A DNA stretch of 36,197 bases from Parasphingopyxis lamellibrachiae (lineage in GTDB: Bacteria > Pseudomonadota > Alphaproteobacteria > Sphingomonadales > Sphingomonadaceae), in NCBI RefSeq assembly GCF_003385775.1, contig NZ_QRDP01000005.1, forward strand, positions 1-36,197, read 5' to 3'. Each line of letters opens with the position of its first letter. The first letter of the stretch is position 1. Made by a program: the position numbers and the translations under genes. This document shows positions 7,792 to 16,021 of this stretch, one piece after another. The notes under the pieces were generated by a model. That model was not told the origin of the DNA and did no database searches. It saw only the letters and a list, made by a program, of their open reading frames with translations.

Positions 7792-8706
7792 TTAGCATGC
7801 TTCTTTGGCTTTTACAGCCAGTGCCAAAGCTGCGGCTGTGTAAATCGCCTCACGAAATGCCGCTTCATTGGCAGCTACAGTCCGGCCATCACTCAATCGA
7901 TCCAGCTCTTGCACTAGGAAAGGTGTCGCGTCAGCTCGGGATACGCATTGCTGTCTCGCTTTGTCTAATGCAACTTGAATCCAAGCTTCAACCTCCAGAT
8001 TATCGATCGCAAATTCTAGAGGAATAGGCGTGGCAACCAACGCAGCCTGACCGGTCAGGGCGTGATGTAGTATCATGGCGTCCTTGACCTTTTCCAAAGC
8101 ATCAAATCGGGCATCAACCCGCTGGCCAGATTCTCGCGAGTACAGCATTGGAATGTCGTCACACCCCACACCGAAAACAGGAACGCCCAATGCCTCAAGT
8201 CGCTCGCAAGTGGCAGCAACATCCAGGAACGGTTTTATGCCAGCGCAAACGAGATGCACGGCCGATCGCGCCAATTCGAAAAGGTCAGCCGAAACATCAA
8301 AATTATTGCCGCGATGTACGCCGCCGATGGCTCCGGTCGCGACTGTCGAAAATCCGGCGATTTTGGCGACACACAAACTGGCAGCCACCGTCAATGCGCC
8401 GCTCATGCGTCGCTCAATGCACCATGCAAGATCCTTGCTACTGATCTTGACGACATCCGGCCTGGACAAAAATTCGGCGAGATCGTCCTTTTCGAGCCCG
8501 ATGCGTATCTCGCCATCTATAAGCGCCAGCCATGCCAGCACTGCGTCGCGATCGGCGGTCGCTTCGCGCAAGTCTTCGGCAAACTCCAACTGGCGTGAAG
8601 ATTCTATCCCCGCCCGAAGTGCAACGGTTTCCACCGCTACGACAGCGCGTCGATCATGAATCGCAGCTTGTACGGATTTGGATCGGACGGTTCTTAGAGC
8701 TAGCAT
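7792..8706 (-). CDS. psuG: Pseudouridine-5'-phosphate glycosidase / indigoidine synthase A family protein
   Basis: A 304-residue member of the PsuG/IndA family, whose best-known member reversibly cleaves the C-C glycosidic bond of pseudouridine 5'-phosphate to uracil and ribose 5-phosphate. The family signature is clear: VETVALRAGI at the N-terminus, the conserved loop VATGAIGGVHRG, VCAGIKPFLD with the candidate active-site Lys, and VFGVGCDDIP. ATG 8706 lies 10 bp after the Rid-like gene, and the regulator follows immediately. No pseudouridine kinase (PsuK) gene is nearby; in nucleoside salvage the kinase normally accompanies it. Sitting inside an aromatic catabolic operon, it may act on a different substrate. 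The fold assignment is firm, the role here unknown. Confidence 0.85.
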   Translation of the reverse strand: MLALRTVRSKSVQAAIHDRRAVVAVETVALRAGIESSRQLEFAEDLREATADRDAVLAWLALIDGEIRIGLEKDDLAEFLSRPDVVKISSKDLAWCIERRMSGALTVAASLCVAKIAGFSTVATGAIGGVHRGNNFDVSADLFELARSAVHLVCAGIKPFLDVAATCERLEALGVPVFGVGCDDIPMLYSRESGQRVDARFDALEKVKDAMILHHALTGQAALVATPIPLEFAIDNLEVEAWIQVALDKARQQCVSRADATPFLVQELDRLSDGRTVAANEAAFREAIYTAAALALAVKAKEAC

Positions 8707-8716
8707 TCTCTATCGA

Positions 8717-9127
8717 TTAAATCGCTGCGACAACCTGGACCTCGACAAGGAACGGTTCCTGGACAAGCCGGTCGACCATCAGCATCGTGTTAGGCGGATA
8801 TTTCCCGTCTGGAAAAAGTTTCGGAAATTCCCGCAACCGGAACTCCATGAATTTCGGAATATCCTGCGAATGCACGAGATATGTCGTAAACTGAACGACA
8901 TTCGCAAAAGTCGCACCGGCAGAAGCAAGGGCGGCCTCGATATTGCGGAATACCTGCATCGCCTGTGCATCGAAATCATCAATGCCAATGATTGCTCCGC
9001 TTTTGTCAGCCGACAGCATGCCGGCAATGAACAGAAACTCATCGGCCTTGACCCGTGTCACATGCGTGTATTGCCCGAGAGGTTCGCCCAAACTTTCCGG
9101 ATTGTAGATTGTGATTTCTGCGGACAT
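8717..9127 (-). CDS. Rid/YjgF/UK114-family protein lacking the RidA arginine
   Basis: A 136-residue protein of the Rid superfamily, small trimeric enzymes that include imine/enamine deaminases and, in some aromatic pathways, 2-aminomuconate deaminases. It shows the core strand-helix pattern (ADEFLFIAGMLSAD, VFRNIEAALASAGATFANVVQFTTYLV) and the terminal PFLVEVQVVAA. The Arg that binds substrate in classical RidA (in the usual PxR motif) is absent: the equivalent place reads YPPNTMLMVDRL. It is therefore unlikely to be a standard RidA. It lies between the FAH-family and PsuG-like genes and may act on a nitrogen-bearing ring-cleavage intermediate, which is speculation. Confidence 0.82.
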   Translation of the reverse strand: MSAEITIYNPESLGEPLGQYTHVTRVKADEFLFIAGMLSADKSGAIIGIDDFDAQAMQVFRNIEAALASAGATFANVVQFTTYLVHSQDIPKFMEFRLREFPKLFPDGKYPPNTMLMVDRLVQEPFLVEVQVVAAI

Positions 9128-9152
9128 GCTGCCCTCTCCTTTATGCGGTTGA

Positions 9153-10034
9153 TCAGGTTACCGGATTACTCAGTGACCCGATCGGTTCAATGCTGACTGT
9201 CACTATGTCCCCAGGCCGCAGGTAGCGGGGCGGATCAAATCCGATCCCGACTCCTTCTGGCGTGCCGGTGGCGATGATGTCGCCGGGCACCAAGGTAATA
9301 TAGGCTGAAATCGTGGCAATCAGGGTCGGAATATCGAAGATCAGATCGGAAATCTGTCCGTCTTGGCGGATTTCACCATTCACCTCAGTGACTAAACGGA
9401 GGCCTGTAACATCCAGATTAGAATTCGCGACCAATATGACTGGCCCCATGGGACAGAAGCCGTCAATTCCCTTGCCGAGGACCCACTGTTTATGTCGCTT
9501 TTGCGCTTCCCTCGCCGTTACATCGTTGAGGACCGTGTATCCGAAGACATGCGACATGGCATCTTGTTTGGCGATGTTCCGGCCACCGGTTCCAATGATT
9601 ACAGCCAGCTCGCCTTCATAGTCGACACTGTCGTCGGGATCGAAGGCCGTACAAATCGGACTCTCCGGCGCAGCAACACTTGTCGTAGCCTTTGTGAAGA
9701 TGATCGGAGCATCGGGAACCTCGTCGCCGCCAGTGTTCCCGCTATCGAACCCGCTCGATCCGAACTCCTTGGCATGCCGCAGATAATTCTTGCCGACACA
9801 AAAGACATCGCGAACAGGATGCGGAATTGGAGCCAATATGCAGATATTGCCGGTCAGCGGAGCTTCTTGCGTGTCAGCATCCCATTGCGAGATATCATGC
9901 AGTCTTTCAGGACCGGCAGCCACGATGTCGAGCATGGTGGAAAACCCTATAGCCGCAAGATCCATAAAGCTTCCATCGCCGCGCTGTAGAGCTACTCCGG
10001 TGCGGTCGCCTTGGGCAAAACTCAGCAATTTCAT
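9153..10034 (-). CDS. Fumarylacetoacetate hydrolase (FAH)-family enzyme
   Basis: A 293-residue member of the FAH superfamily, divalent-metal enzymes that cleave or decarboxylate beta-keto and oxo acids in aromatic catabolism. The metal site pattern is present: the acidic residues in VDYEGELAVIIG and the downstream YTVLNDVTARE, followed by KGIDGFCPMGP and the C-terminal DIIATGTPEGVG. The start codon overlaps the end of the ferredoxin reductase gene by 4 bp (ATGA), showing translational coupling. In this cluster it may process an acyl-pyruvate or oxo-acid made after ring opening. Function within the superfamily cannot be told from sequence. Confidence 0.87.
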   Translation of the reverse strand: MKLLSFAQGDRTGVALQRGDGSFMDLAAIGFSTMLDIVAAGPERLHDISQWDADTQEAPLTGNICILAPIPHPVRDVFCVGKNYLRHAKEFGSSGFDSGNTGGDEVPDAPIIFTKATTSVAAPESPICTAFDPDDSVDYEGELAVIIGTGGRNIAKQDAMSHVFGYTVLNDVTAREAQKRHKQWVLGKGIDGFCPMGPVILVANSNLDVTGLRLVTEVNGEIRQDGQISDLIFDIPTLIATISAYITLVPGDIIATGTPEGVGIGFDPPRYLRPGDIVTVSIEPIGSLSNPVT

Positions 10035-11266
10035 GCGTTTATCTCCATAGAATCTACACTTTCGGCCGGGCTGCAGGGAGCTGCCGCAGCATCTCGCATC
10101 TCGCTCATTTGCCGTGACAAGGCGCGGCGGCGGCGGCCACTGTTGAACAACACCGCACCGGTTATCACATCGCCACGGCTATAAAGATGGACATACTGAT
10201 CCGGTGTTTTTCCGGGTTCAACGGTCATCTGATCCTCGTCGGTCGGAACGCCGACGATTTGGACATTCCGGTCGAACTGATCGGTCCAGAACCAGGGGGG
10301 CGCATCATTTGTTGTGGGCAGCCCGCAAATCACCCGAGCGACCTGCTCAGCTTGCCGCTCGGCATTTTCCCAGGACTCGAGCCGGGCCGGCTTACCGAAC
10401 CATCTATTTGGTGCGATCGCCGCATCACCGATCGCATATATGTCGGAAACTGAAGTCCGGCATTGATCGTCCACCAAAATGCCGTTTCCGCATTCAAGGC
10501 CAGCCGCTTCGGCAAGCTTCATATTGGGCTCCGATCCGATGCCCACAACCACAACGTCAACATTCAAGGACTCGTCATCGTTGAGCAAGAGGCGGATCCT
10601 ACTATTCGTTTCTTTCGTCTCTTTTACCGATGCACCCCAGCGAAATCGCGTCCCATGACGCTCATGCAGATCGACCAAAACTCGCGCAGAGGCCGATGGC
10701 AAAACACGTTCGAGACACTGCTGACCAAGCTCAATCACGGTAACCGTCCAACCCAGCTGGCGAGCGCTGGCCGCCACTTCAAGGCCTATAAAACCGCCAC
10801 CGATAATTGCGATGTCGCCCTGCCTTCCGCTGAGTGTCCGACGCAAGACCTCAGCATCATCGCATGTCCGAAGATAATATGGTTTTGCGGCTTCAGAACC
10901 TGGCCATTCCAACCGCCGTGCACGGGCGCCAGTCGCTAAAATGAGGCGTTGGAAACCCAACCGGTCCCCGTCCATAAAAGTCAGTTCGCGCGTCGCAGAA
11001 TTAATCCATCGCACCGGCATATCGAGACGAAGTTCAATCGAATTCTCGTGATAGACGGATTCGGGATTGACGAGAGCCGCTCCCGCCTGCGCGGCTCCCA
11101 GCAAAACCTCTTTCGAAAGAGGTGGCCGCTCATATGGCGCACGCGCCTCCTGACCGACTAAGATAATCTCGCCGCCATATCCATTTGCCCGGAGGGCGAC
11201 CGCCGCCCGCCCTCCGGCCTGACCTGCCCCTATTATTACCGTTCGTTCCACGCTGGCACTACTCAA
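10031..11266 (-). CDS. NAD(P)H:ferredoxin reductase, glutathione-reductase type (second copy)
   Basis: A 411-residue FAD- and NADH-binding reductase: FAD motif [30 protein letters not shown] motif [15 protein letters not shown], and DIYAIGDAA. It is clearly paralogous to the reductase at 1820-3046 but has diverged throughout. The start overlaps the end of the TonB-receptor gene by 8 bp. Its likely partner is the Rieske ferredoxin at 13768-14088, feeding the CarAa-type and salicylate-hydroxylase-type oxygenases of unit A. In sphingomonads such carriers often serve several oxygenases. Confidence 0.88.
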   Translation of the reverse strand: MSSASVERTVIIGAGQAGGRAAVALRANGYGGEIILVGQEARAPYERPPLSKEVLLGAAQAGAALVNPESVYHENSIELRLDMPVRWINSATRELTFMDGDRLGFQRLILATGARARRLEWPGSEAAKPYYLRTCDDAEVLRRTLSGRQGDIAIIGGGFIGLEVAASARQLGWTVTVIELGQQCLERVLPSASARVLVDLHERHGTRFRWGASVKETKETNSRIRLLLNDDESLNVDVVVVGIGSEPNMKLAEAAGLECGNGILVDDQCRTSVSDIYAIGDAAIAPNRWFGKPARLESWENAERQAEQVARVICGLPTTNDAPPWFWTDQFDRNVQIVGVPTDEDQMTVEPGKTPDQYVHLYSRGDVITGAVLFNSGRRRRALSRQMSEMRDAAAAPCSPAESVDSMEINA

Positions 11267-13571
11267 AACGATAGCTCAGAGTGATCCCATAACTTTGCCG
11301 TGCACCCCGAATCGCGCCGTTCAGGCCAAAGTCCGATAGCGGAAATATTTCGTCATTATATCGCGTTCCTGACAAGTTGCGTATCCAGGCTGTCAGCGAA
11401 TAACGGCCATCAGCCTCTCGAAGTGCAATCGACGCATTGTGCACCCAAAAACGGCGCTGGGAGAGCTCGCTGGCGTTCTCCGGCGTAAAATATTTCCGGC
11501 TGTTATAGGTAAAGTCGTATGACGGAACCAGTTCGAGATTGTCATTGATCGAAATAGTGTAATCGACCGAACCGCTTAGATTAAATCTAGGCGCGACCGA
11601 CAACCGGTTGCCTGACAAATCGACAGTTTCGTCCTGCGGTGTCGTTGGATCATCGACCGCGGCAATGAACCGTGTATATTCAGCATCCAGCAAAGCTCCG
11701 GACAACCGCAATGAGAGCGCTTCCATCGGCCGCGCATCAATCTCGAACTCGAGACCGGACACCCGGGCAGCACCTGCATTCGAATAGCGTGAAGTTGGGA
11801 TACCCGTTGTCGCATCAGGAATAAACTGAAATACCTGCAAATCGCTGAACTCATTATAGAATGCCGAGACATTCAAACGGACTCGGTTATTCGCAAGCTG
11901 AGACTTAAATCCCACTTCGAACGCGTCGACAGTTTCGGGATTGGCCGAATTCACGTCCATCGGCTCAAAAAACGGCGAAGCATTGAATTGGCCGCTTTTG
12001 AAGCCACGATTATAGGACGTGTATAAGAGGATATTGTCCGCCGCTTGATATTCGAGAATCACGTTACCGGTCAGCGCGTCCCAGCTCCGCCTGCGTTCGA
12101 CATCGATCAGGCTGGGGATACCGGCCAACAGCGCAGAATCTGCCGTTGTGAAATAATCCAGCGTCTTGCGATCACGGGTATAGCGGAGACCTGCAGTTAA
12201 GGTGACAGCATCGTTGAAATGATAGGATGCAGAACCGAAAGCAGCGTAACTCCTGGTCCTCTGCGTGTAGAGCTGGCTGATCACAATCGGTGCCGCAGGG
12301 TCAGTTATGTCTGGTATCGCGCCGAAAAGCTCGCGTGCGAAGCGGCCGACATCGAAGCTGTTATTGGCCCGCACACGATCAGAATAGAAATAGCCGCCGA
12401 TTATCCATGTCAGTGGCTTGTCGGGGTCGGAGTCAAGCCGAAGCTCCTGGCTGAACTGCCAGCTTTCATCGCCAAAATCGACGTTGACGTAATTAAGTGG
12501 CGTCCCGTCCGAATCAAAACGCACAAACGCATCGACGGCCTCATAACCCGTCACCGAGTGCAGCGTAGGCCCTCCAAGATAAATTTCGCCATTGAGAGAT
12601 ATTCCGAAGCTCTCGACCTCTTCATCTTGCGGGAGATCCCATTCGCCGTCCCAATACCCGCCCATTGGGCTAAAGGGCGCCGTAACGCCGATAATCGGCA
12701 ACACACCATCGGGATAAAGACCGTTTGGCACGCGCTGGAAATGATATCGAGGACCATCGCCGGTCAACCGACCGCCATGCACATTCAACAACCAGTCCTG
12801 ATTGTCATCCGGCTGCAGCCGCAGCAAGCCCCTGAGAGCCCAACTTTCGGAATCACCAACGCGCTCGCCTGTGAACTGATTCACGCCGCTACCGTTGTTT
12901 GAACGATAGACGCCAGCGAGACGCATGCTGAGTACATCCCCCGCAAGCGGCGCCTGCACGCCAGCTTCAATGTCAAACTGATCGAAACGGCCATAGGTTG
13001 CCGAAGCATTAGCTGCGAAATCACCGTCCGGCTGCCTAGCGAAAAAATTCACCGCGCCGCCTGTGGTATTGCGGCCGTACAGCGTTCCTTGCGGTCCACG
13101 CAGAACCTCAACCCGGTCGAGATCAAACATCTGAAACAACTGACCCGACTGCAAACCTTGATAGACCTCGTCAGCATAAAAACCGACCGCGCCTGATGCG
13201 CTCACGTTAAAATCGTTGGTTCCGATACCGCGTAGAAAGACGTTGGGTTTGGTCTGGCCGTTTGATGACCTGATCTGCAAGCCCGGAGTTTGGGCGGTAA
13301 GTTCACTCGGGTCTGTAAAACCGAACCGAGTGATATCTTCTGCGCCAAAGGCGGTGACGGCTGCAGGCACATCCTGCAAATTTTCATCACGCCGTTGCGC
13401 AGTAACGATGATCACCGAAAGCCCGCCAGTATCTTCCGACACAGATTCGGTCTCATTTTGCGAATTTTGCGCAACGGCTGGCATCGCCAAGAACGGCGAG
13501 AAAAACACTGCCCCAGTCAACAATTTCAACTTGACGCCCACATGCCCGTCCTTCGATCTTTTGCTCACCAC
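11259..13571 (-). CDS. TonB-dependent outer-membrane receptor
   Basis: A 770-residue outer-membrane receptor. The N-terminus has a signal peptide (basic start, hydrophobic LLTGAVFFSPFLAMPAVAQ with cleavage after the AVA-Q region), then the plug domain with VIIVTAQRRDENLQDVPAAV as TonB-box-like start, and the plug motif DLDRVEVLRGPQGTLYGRNT. The beta-barrel follows and ends in SYGITLSYRFE with a terminal Phe-Glu. The start is GTG 13571 (a second GTG follows) behind AGGGAG. First gene of unit B, it probably takes up the aromatic substrate; sphingomonads commonly use such receptors in place of porins. It is transcribed from the promoter at 13609-13675. Confidence 0.93.
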   Translation of the reverse strand: MVSKRSKDGHVGVKLKLLTGAVFFSPFLAMPAVAQNSQNETESVSEDTGGLSVIIVTAQRRDENLQDVPAAVTAFGAEDITRFGFTDPSELTAQTPGLQIRSSNGQTKPNVFLRGIGTNDFNVSASGAVGFYADEVYQGLQSGQLFQMFDLDRVEVLRGPQGTLYGRNTTGGAVNFFARQPDGDFAANASATYGRFDQFDIEAGVQAPLAGDVLSMRLAGVYRSNNGSGVNQFTGERVGDSESWALRGLLRLQPDDNQDWLLNVHGGRLTGDGPRYHFQRVPNGLYPDGVLPIIGVTAPFSPMGGYWDGEWDLPQDEEVESFGISLNGEIYLGGPTLHSVTGYEAVDAFVRFDSDGTPLNYVNVDFGDESWQFSQELRLDSDPDKPLTWIIGGYFYSDRVRANNSFDVGRFARELFGAIPDITDPAAPIVISQLYTQRTRSYAAFGSASYHFNDAVTLTAGLRYTRDRKTLDYFTTADSALLAGIPSLIDVERRRSWDALTGNVILEYQAADNILLYTSYNRGFKSGQFNASPFFEPMDVNSANPETVDAFEVGFKSQLANNRVRLNVSAFYNEFSDLQVFQFIPDATTGIPTSRYSNAGAARVSGLEFEIDARPMEALSLRLSGALLDAEYTRFIAAVDDPTTPQDETVDLSGNRLSVAPRFNLSGSVDYTISINDNLELVPSYDFTYNSRKYFTPENASELSQRRFWVHNASIALREADGRYSLTAWIRNLSGTRYNDEIFPLSDFGLNGAIRGARQSYGITLSYRFE

Positions 13572-13608
13572 TTTCGATCTCCCTGTAGATCAATTGCCCT
13601 ATGATTTT

Positions 13609-13675
13609 TGCCCTACAATATAGACACGCTTGATACGGTAGATGTCAATAGTTTGATTACAATTATTGTAGGACA
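13609..13675 (-). promoter_or_regulatory. Promoter of the TonB-receptor operon with two operator boxes
   Basis: Toward the receptor gene, TTGACA (13643-13648) and TCTATA (13619-13624) are 18 bp apart, a good sigma-70 promoter. One box, TGTAGGGCA (minus strand, 13609-13617), directly follows the -10. A second, TGTAGGACA (plus strand, 13667-13675), lies upstream of the -35 and is part of TACA-N5-TGTA (13658-13670). The centres are 58 bp apart. Boxes on both sides of the promoter suggest repression with cooperative or looped binding. Confidence 0.62.
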
Positions 13676-13731
13676 TTTGAAGCGCGAGAATTGCTGCTAT
13701 TTTCTTTTTGTCCTCAACGGCATGCCATCGG

Positions 13732-13757
13732 CGATCCGGAAAACTGACTCCGGATCG
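13732..13757 (-). terminator. Perfect 9-bp hairpin between units A and B
   Basis: CGATCCGGA at 13732-13740 and TCCGGATCG at 13749-13757 pair perfectly around an 8-base loop, 10 bp past the stop of the Rieske ferredoxin gene and upstream of the next promoter. The location suits a transcript end. There is no T-run on the transcript side, so it may stabilise the 3' end rather than terminate. Confidence 0.45.
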
Positions 13758-13767
13758 GAAGCTGCCT

Positions 13768-14088
13768 TCATTTGGACGCGATAAAAAGCGCATCCTCAAC
13801 CCGTTTCACGGGATAGGTGGCTATAGGAATTGTGCAGGGTCGTTCTGTCGGATTGCCAGTTGCAATCTCGAACCCTCCGCCATGGAAGGGACAAAAAATC
13901 TGCCCGTCTTCGATATCTCCTTCGCTCAATGATGCCATACCGTGCGAGCATGTATCGGCTATGGCGAAGAACGCACCGTCCACCTGACACACGGCCAGCG
14001 GATCATAGCCCGGAACGGTAACGCGCAAGATACCGCTATCCGGAATGTCCGAAATGCAGCACAGACGCAAAAATTTAGAATCGCTCAT
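13768..14088 (-). CDS. Rieske-type [2Fe-2S] ferredoxin of a ring-hydroxylating system
   Basis: A 106-residue soluble Rieske ferredoxin with both ligand pairs: C-x-H in DTCSHGMASL and C-x2-H in FCPFHGGGFE. Length and motifs match the ferredoxins of naphthalene, biphenyl and carbazole (CarAc) dioxygenases. The start overlaps the end of the extradiol dioxygenase gene by 4 bp. It is the last gene of unit A and would carry electrons to the CarAa-like oxygenase and probably also to the alpha/beta oxygenase at the head of the operon, since only one such ferredoxin is present. Confidence 0.92.
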   Translation of the reverse strand: MSDSKFLRLCCISDIPDSGILRVTVPGYDPLAVCQVDGAFFAIADTCSHGMASLSEGDIEDGQIFCPFHGGGFEIATGNPTERPCTIPIATYPVKRVEDALFIASK

Positions 14089-14912
14089 AATGCATTAATT
14101 TCTTTGTTGAATAATTCAATTCCGCCCATCCCGGTCACCCATTCCGGAATCGCCTCATAATAGACACGTTCACCCGGAGACCCAGGCAGTGCTCCGGCCA
14201 TGATTAGCCAGTTAACGACTTCAAGTCCGCCATTTCCGCCTTCGGCAAGTATTTCGGCAGGAGACATGCTCAGAAGGTTTTCAGGATGCGCGCCTGTCAG
14301 TTCATCCATGATCCGATAATCGAAATCGCTGTTGACCTTGCCCATATCAGCCACCGCAAGCCAGTGAGAAAGCCCGCCGGTTCCCACCACAACGACGCGC
14401 TCATCCTGCGGTCTCTCTTCGGCGACGAAACTCCGGATCAATCCGCCAAGCTCCCAGCCCTGCTGCAATGAAGGGGCCGGTTCGAGAGCAGTATTGGTAA
14501 TCAGCGGAATAATCGGAATGGGGCTACCACCGGAGATCAACAATGCGGGAATGACCACACCATGGTCCGGCAGGTAATCACGCATCGCGCACACCGGGAC
14601 TGCCCGGTCAGAACAATAGGCAGCAAAATCTCCGGCAAATTTCGCATCGCCCACAAACGGATCTTTTGGCAAATGCATATCACCGAATGGAATATGCACA
14701 TCTTCCGCAGCGATGCTGAACGCGCTGTCGTCGCCAATCCGAAAATTATAGAAGTGATCCGAAGAAACGATGATGACGCGATCAGGCGCAAGCGCCCTTA
14801 TCCGCCTACCAATTTCTTTCATTCCCGCGAAAACGCGCTCACCAGCTTCACCCGCAGTACCTCGTTTCATCACGAGATGTGCAGTACCGAAACCCCCAAC
14901 AATCAAGCCCAT
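14085..14912 (-). CDS. Class III extradiol ring-cleavage dioxygenase, catalytic subunit (LigB/CarBb-like)
   Basis: The catalytic Fe(II) subunit of a protocatechuate-4,5-/2'-aminobiphenyl-2,3-diol-type dioxygenase, which opens catecholic rings next to the diol. Iron ligands fit the LigB pattern: His12 (FGTAHLV), His53 (SSDHFYNF) and a late Glu (VYYEAIPEW). The acid-base His is in GTGGLSHWLA. It is 275 residues from ATG 14912, close to CarBb and LigB. A GGAG overlapping the upstream gene's stop serves as ribosome-binding site. A longer frame reaching back to 15026 overlaps the small-subunit gene without homology, so I rejected it. With the small subunit just upstream it forms the ring-opening enzyme of unit A. 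Confidence 0.9.
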   Translation of the reverse strand: MGLIVGGFGTAHLVMKRGTAGEAGERVFAGMKEIGRRIRALAPDRVIIVSSDHFYNFRIGDDSAFSIAAEDVHIPFGDMHLPKDPFVGDAKFAGDFAAYCSDRAVPVCAMRDYLPDHGVVIPALLISGGSPIPIIPLITNTALEPAPSLQQGWELGGLIRSFVAEERPQDERVVVVGTGGLSHWLAVADMGKVNSDFDYRIMDELTGAHPENLLSMSPAEILAEGGNGGLEVVNWLIMAGALPGSPGERVYYEAIPEWVTGMGGIELFNKEINAL

Positions 14913-14919
14913 AACACCG

Positions 14920-15192
14920 TTACTCCAAATCTTCGAGATAGTCGCCGAAGCTGATCTGGTCGGCGATTTGGGGATTGCGTGCGAGCGAGTAGACCATCTG
15001 TGCCAAAGGATGCATGCCCAGTTCACCTAGAGCCGGAAATTCACCGTCCAGCAGCAACGCACATTCCGCTTCAGCAAAGCCCTGCTCCGCTAGAACTGCC
15101 CCAGCATCCGCTTCAAACCGCGCGCGCAGCTCCGGCGATTGCCATAAACGGTGCACGAAATCGTGAATATGCTTCCGGTCTTCCATCGCCAT
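14920..15192 (-). CDS. Extradiol dioxygenase small subunit (LigA/CarBa-like)
   Basis: A 90-residue helical protein of the LigA/CarBa family, the structural subunit that closes the active site of the class III dioxygenase encoded next to it. Family features are IHDFVHRLWQSPELRARFEADAG-type helices and the GMHPLAQMVYSLA segment, spread over residues of about 8-75. ATG 15192 overlaps the stop of the hydrolase gene (TGATG); a second ATG at 15186 is possible. The order small subunit then catalytic subunit matches carBa-carBb of carbazole degraders. Confidence 0.87.
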   Translation of the reverse strand: MAMEDRKHIHDFVHRLWQSPELRARFEADAGAVLAEQGFAEAECALLLDGEFPALGELGMHPLAQMVYSLARNPQIADQISFGDYLEDLE

Positions 15193-16010
15193 CAATCCCG
15201 GCGCGCAAACTGATCGACCAAATCGGCGAATTCCGCTGGATATTCGATCATTGGCCAATGCCCGCAATTGGGCATCACCACCCCCCAGCTTTGTGGGATC
15301 AGTTCCAGAAAACGATAAGCGTTGGCGAGCGGGACCACGCCGTCATTCTTACCGGCCACAACCAAAGTCGGGCACGACACGGCAGCGATGCGTTCTTCGG
15401 ATATCTCAAGGCCGCTATTCGCCTTTTGCCAGGCCGTGATCTGCTGATAGGCATATTGCGTATCAGGCTCAATTGACAATGCATGCCGATAGGCAATCAT
15501 TTCGCCGGGCGGGACAAAACCGGGACCGGTCAATGCTTCGACGATCCTGGCCATTCCTTCTTCGCTATGATCATATTCGATAATCGACAGTAGTTCCGGT
15601 GACATTGGAACGGGCAATCCCGCACTGCCCATTAGCAACAGCTTACGCACAAGATCAGGCCGATCATGCGCAACACCGAGCGATGTTAGGCCGCCCATCG
15701 AATTTCCAACCAATATGGCCGGGCCACAATCTATAGCTTCGAGAAATGCCACGAGATGAGCCTCGCGCTCAGCTTGCCCGTAAACAAAATCATCCCTCCG
15801 GGGCTTTTCGGTTTTTCCGAAACCTACCATATCCGGTGCGTACACAGCATAGTTTTCAGCGAGGGAGGTGACCGTCTCCGTCCAGTTGCCGACCGCGTCG
15901 GCCCCGGCCCCACCGCCATGAACAAGGATCACCGACGCTCCGGCCCCCGCCCTAAGATAATGGGTCCGCAGACCACCCGCATCGATAAACTTGCTCTCAA
16001 CTGATGTCAT
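15192..16010 (-). CDS. Alpha/beta hydrolase, meta-cleavage-product hydrolase type (CarC-like)
   Basis: Serine C-C hydrolase of the BphD/CarC/TodF group, expected to split a ring-opened 2-hydroxy-6-oxo-dienoate into a 2-hydroxypenta-2,4-dienoate and a carboxylic acid. The 272 residues contain the oxyanion motif VHGGGAGADA, the nucleophile elbow GNSMGG, an acid in VAGKNDGVV, and the catalytic His in NCGHWPMIE. AGGGGG precedes ATG 16010. It lies directly before the extradiol dioxygenase genes and after the CarAa-like oxygenase. In known car clusters carC follows carBb, so the gene order differs here. The leaving group would reveal the substrate but is not predictable. Confidence 0.88.
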   Translation of the reverse strand: MTSVESKFIDAGGLRTHYLRAGAGASVILVHGGGAGADAVGNWTETVTSLAENYAVYAPDMVGFGKTEKPRRDDFVYGQAEREAHLVAFLEAIDCGPAILVGNSMGGLTSLGVAHDRPDLVRKLLLMGSAGLPVPMSPELLSIIEYDHSEEGMARIVEALTGPGFVPPGEMIAYRHALSIEPDTQYAYQQITAWQKANSGLEISEERIAAVSCPTLVVAGKNDGVVPLANAYRFLELIPQSWGVVMPNCGHWPMIEYPAEFADLVDQFARRD

Positions 16011-16021
16011 TTTTTTGCCCC

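Noticed and set aside
12219-12902. Plus-strand open frame inside the TonB-receptor gene
   Set aside because: Antisense shadow; the receptor frame has clear domain motifs throughout.
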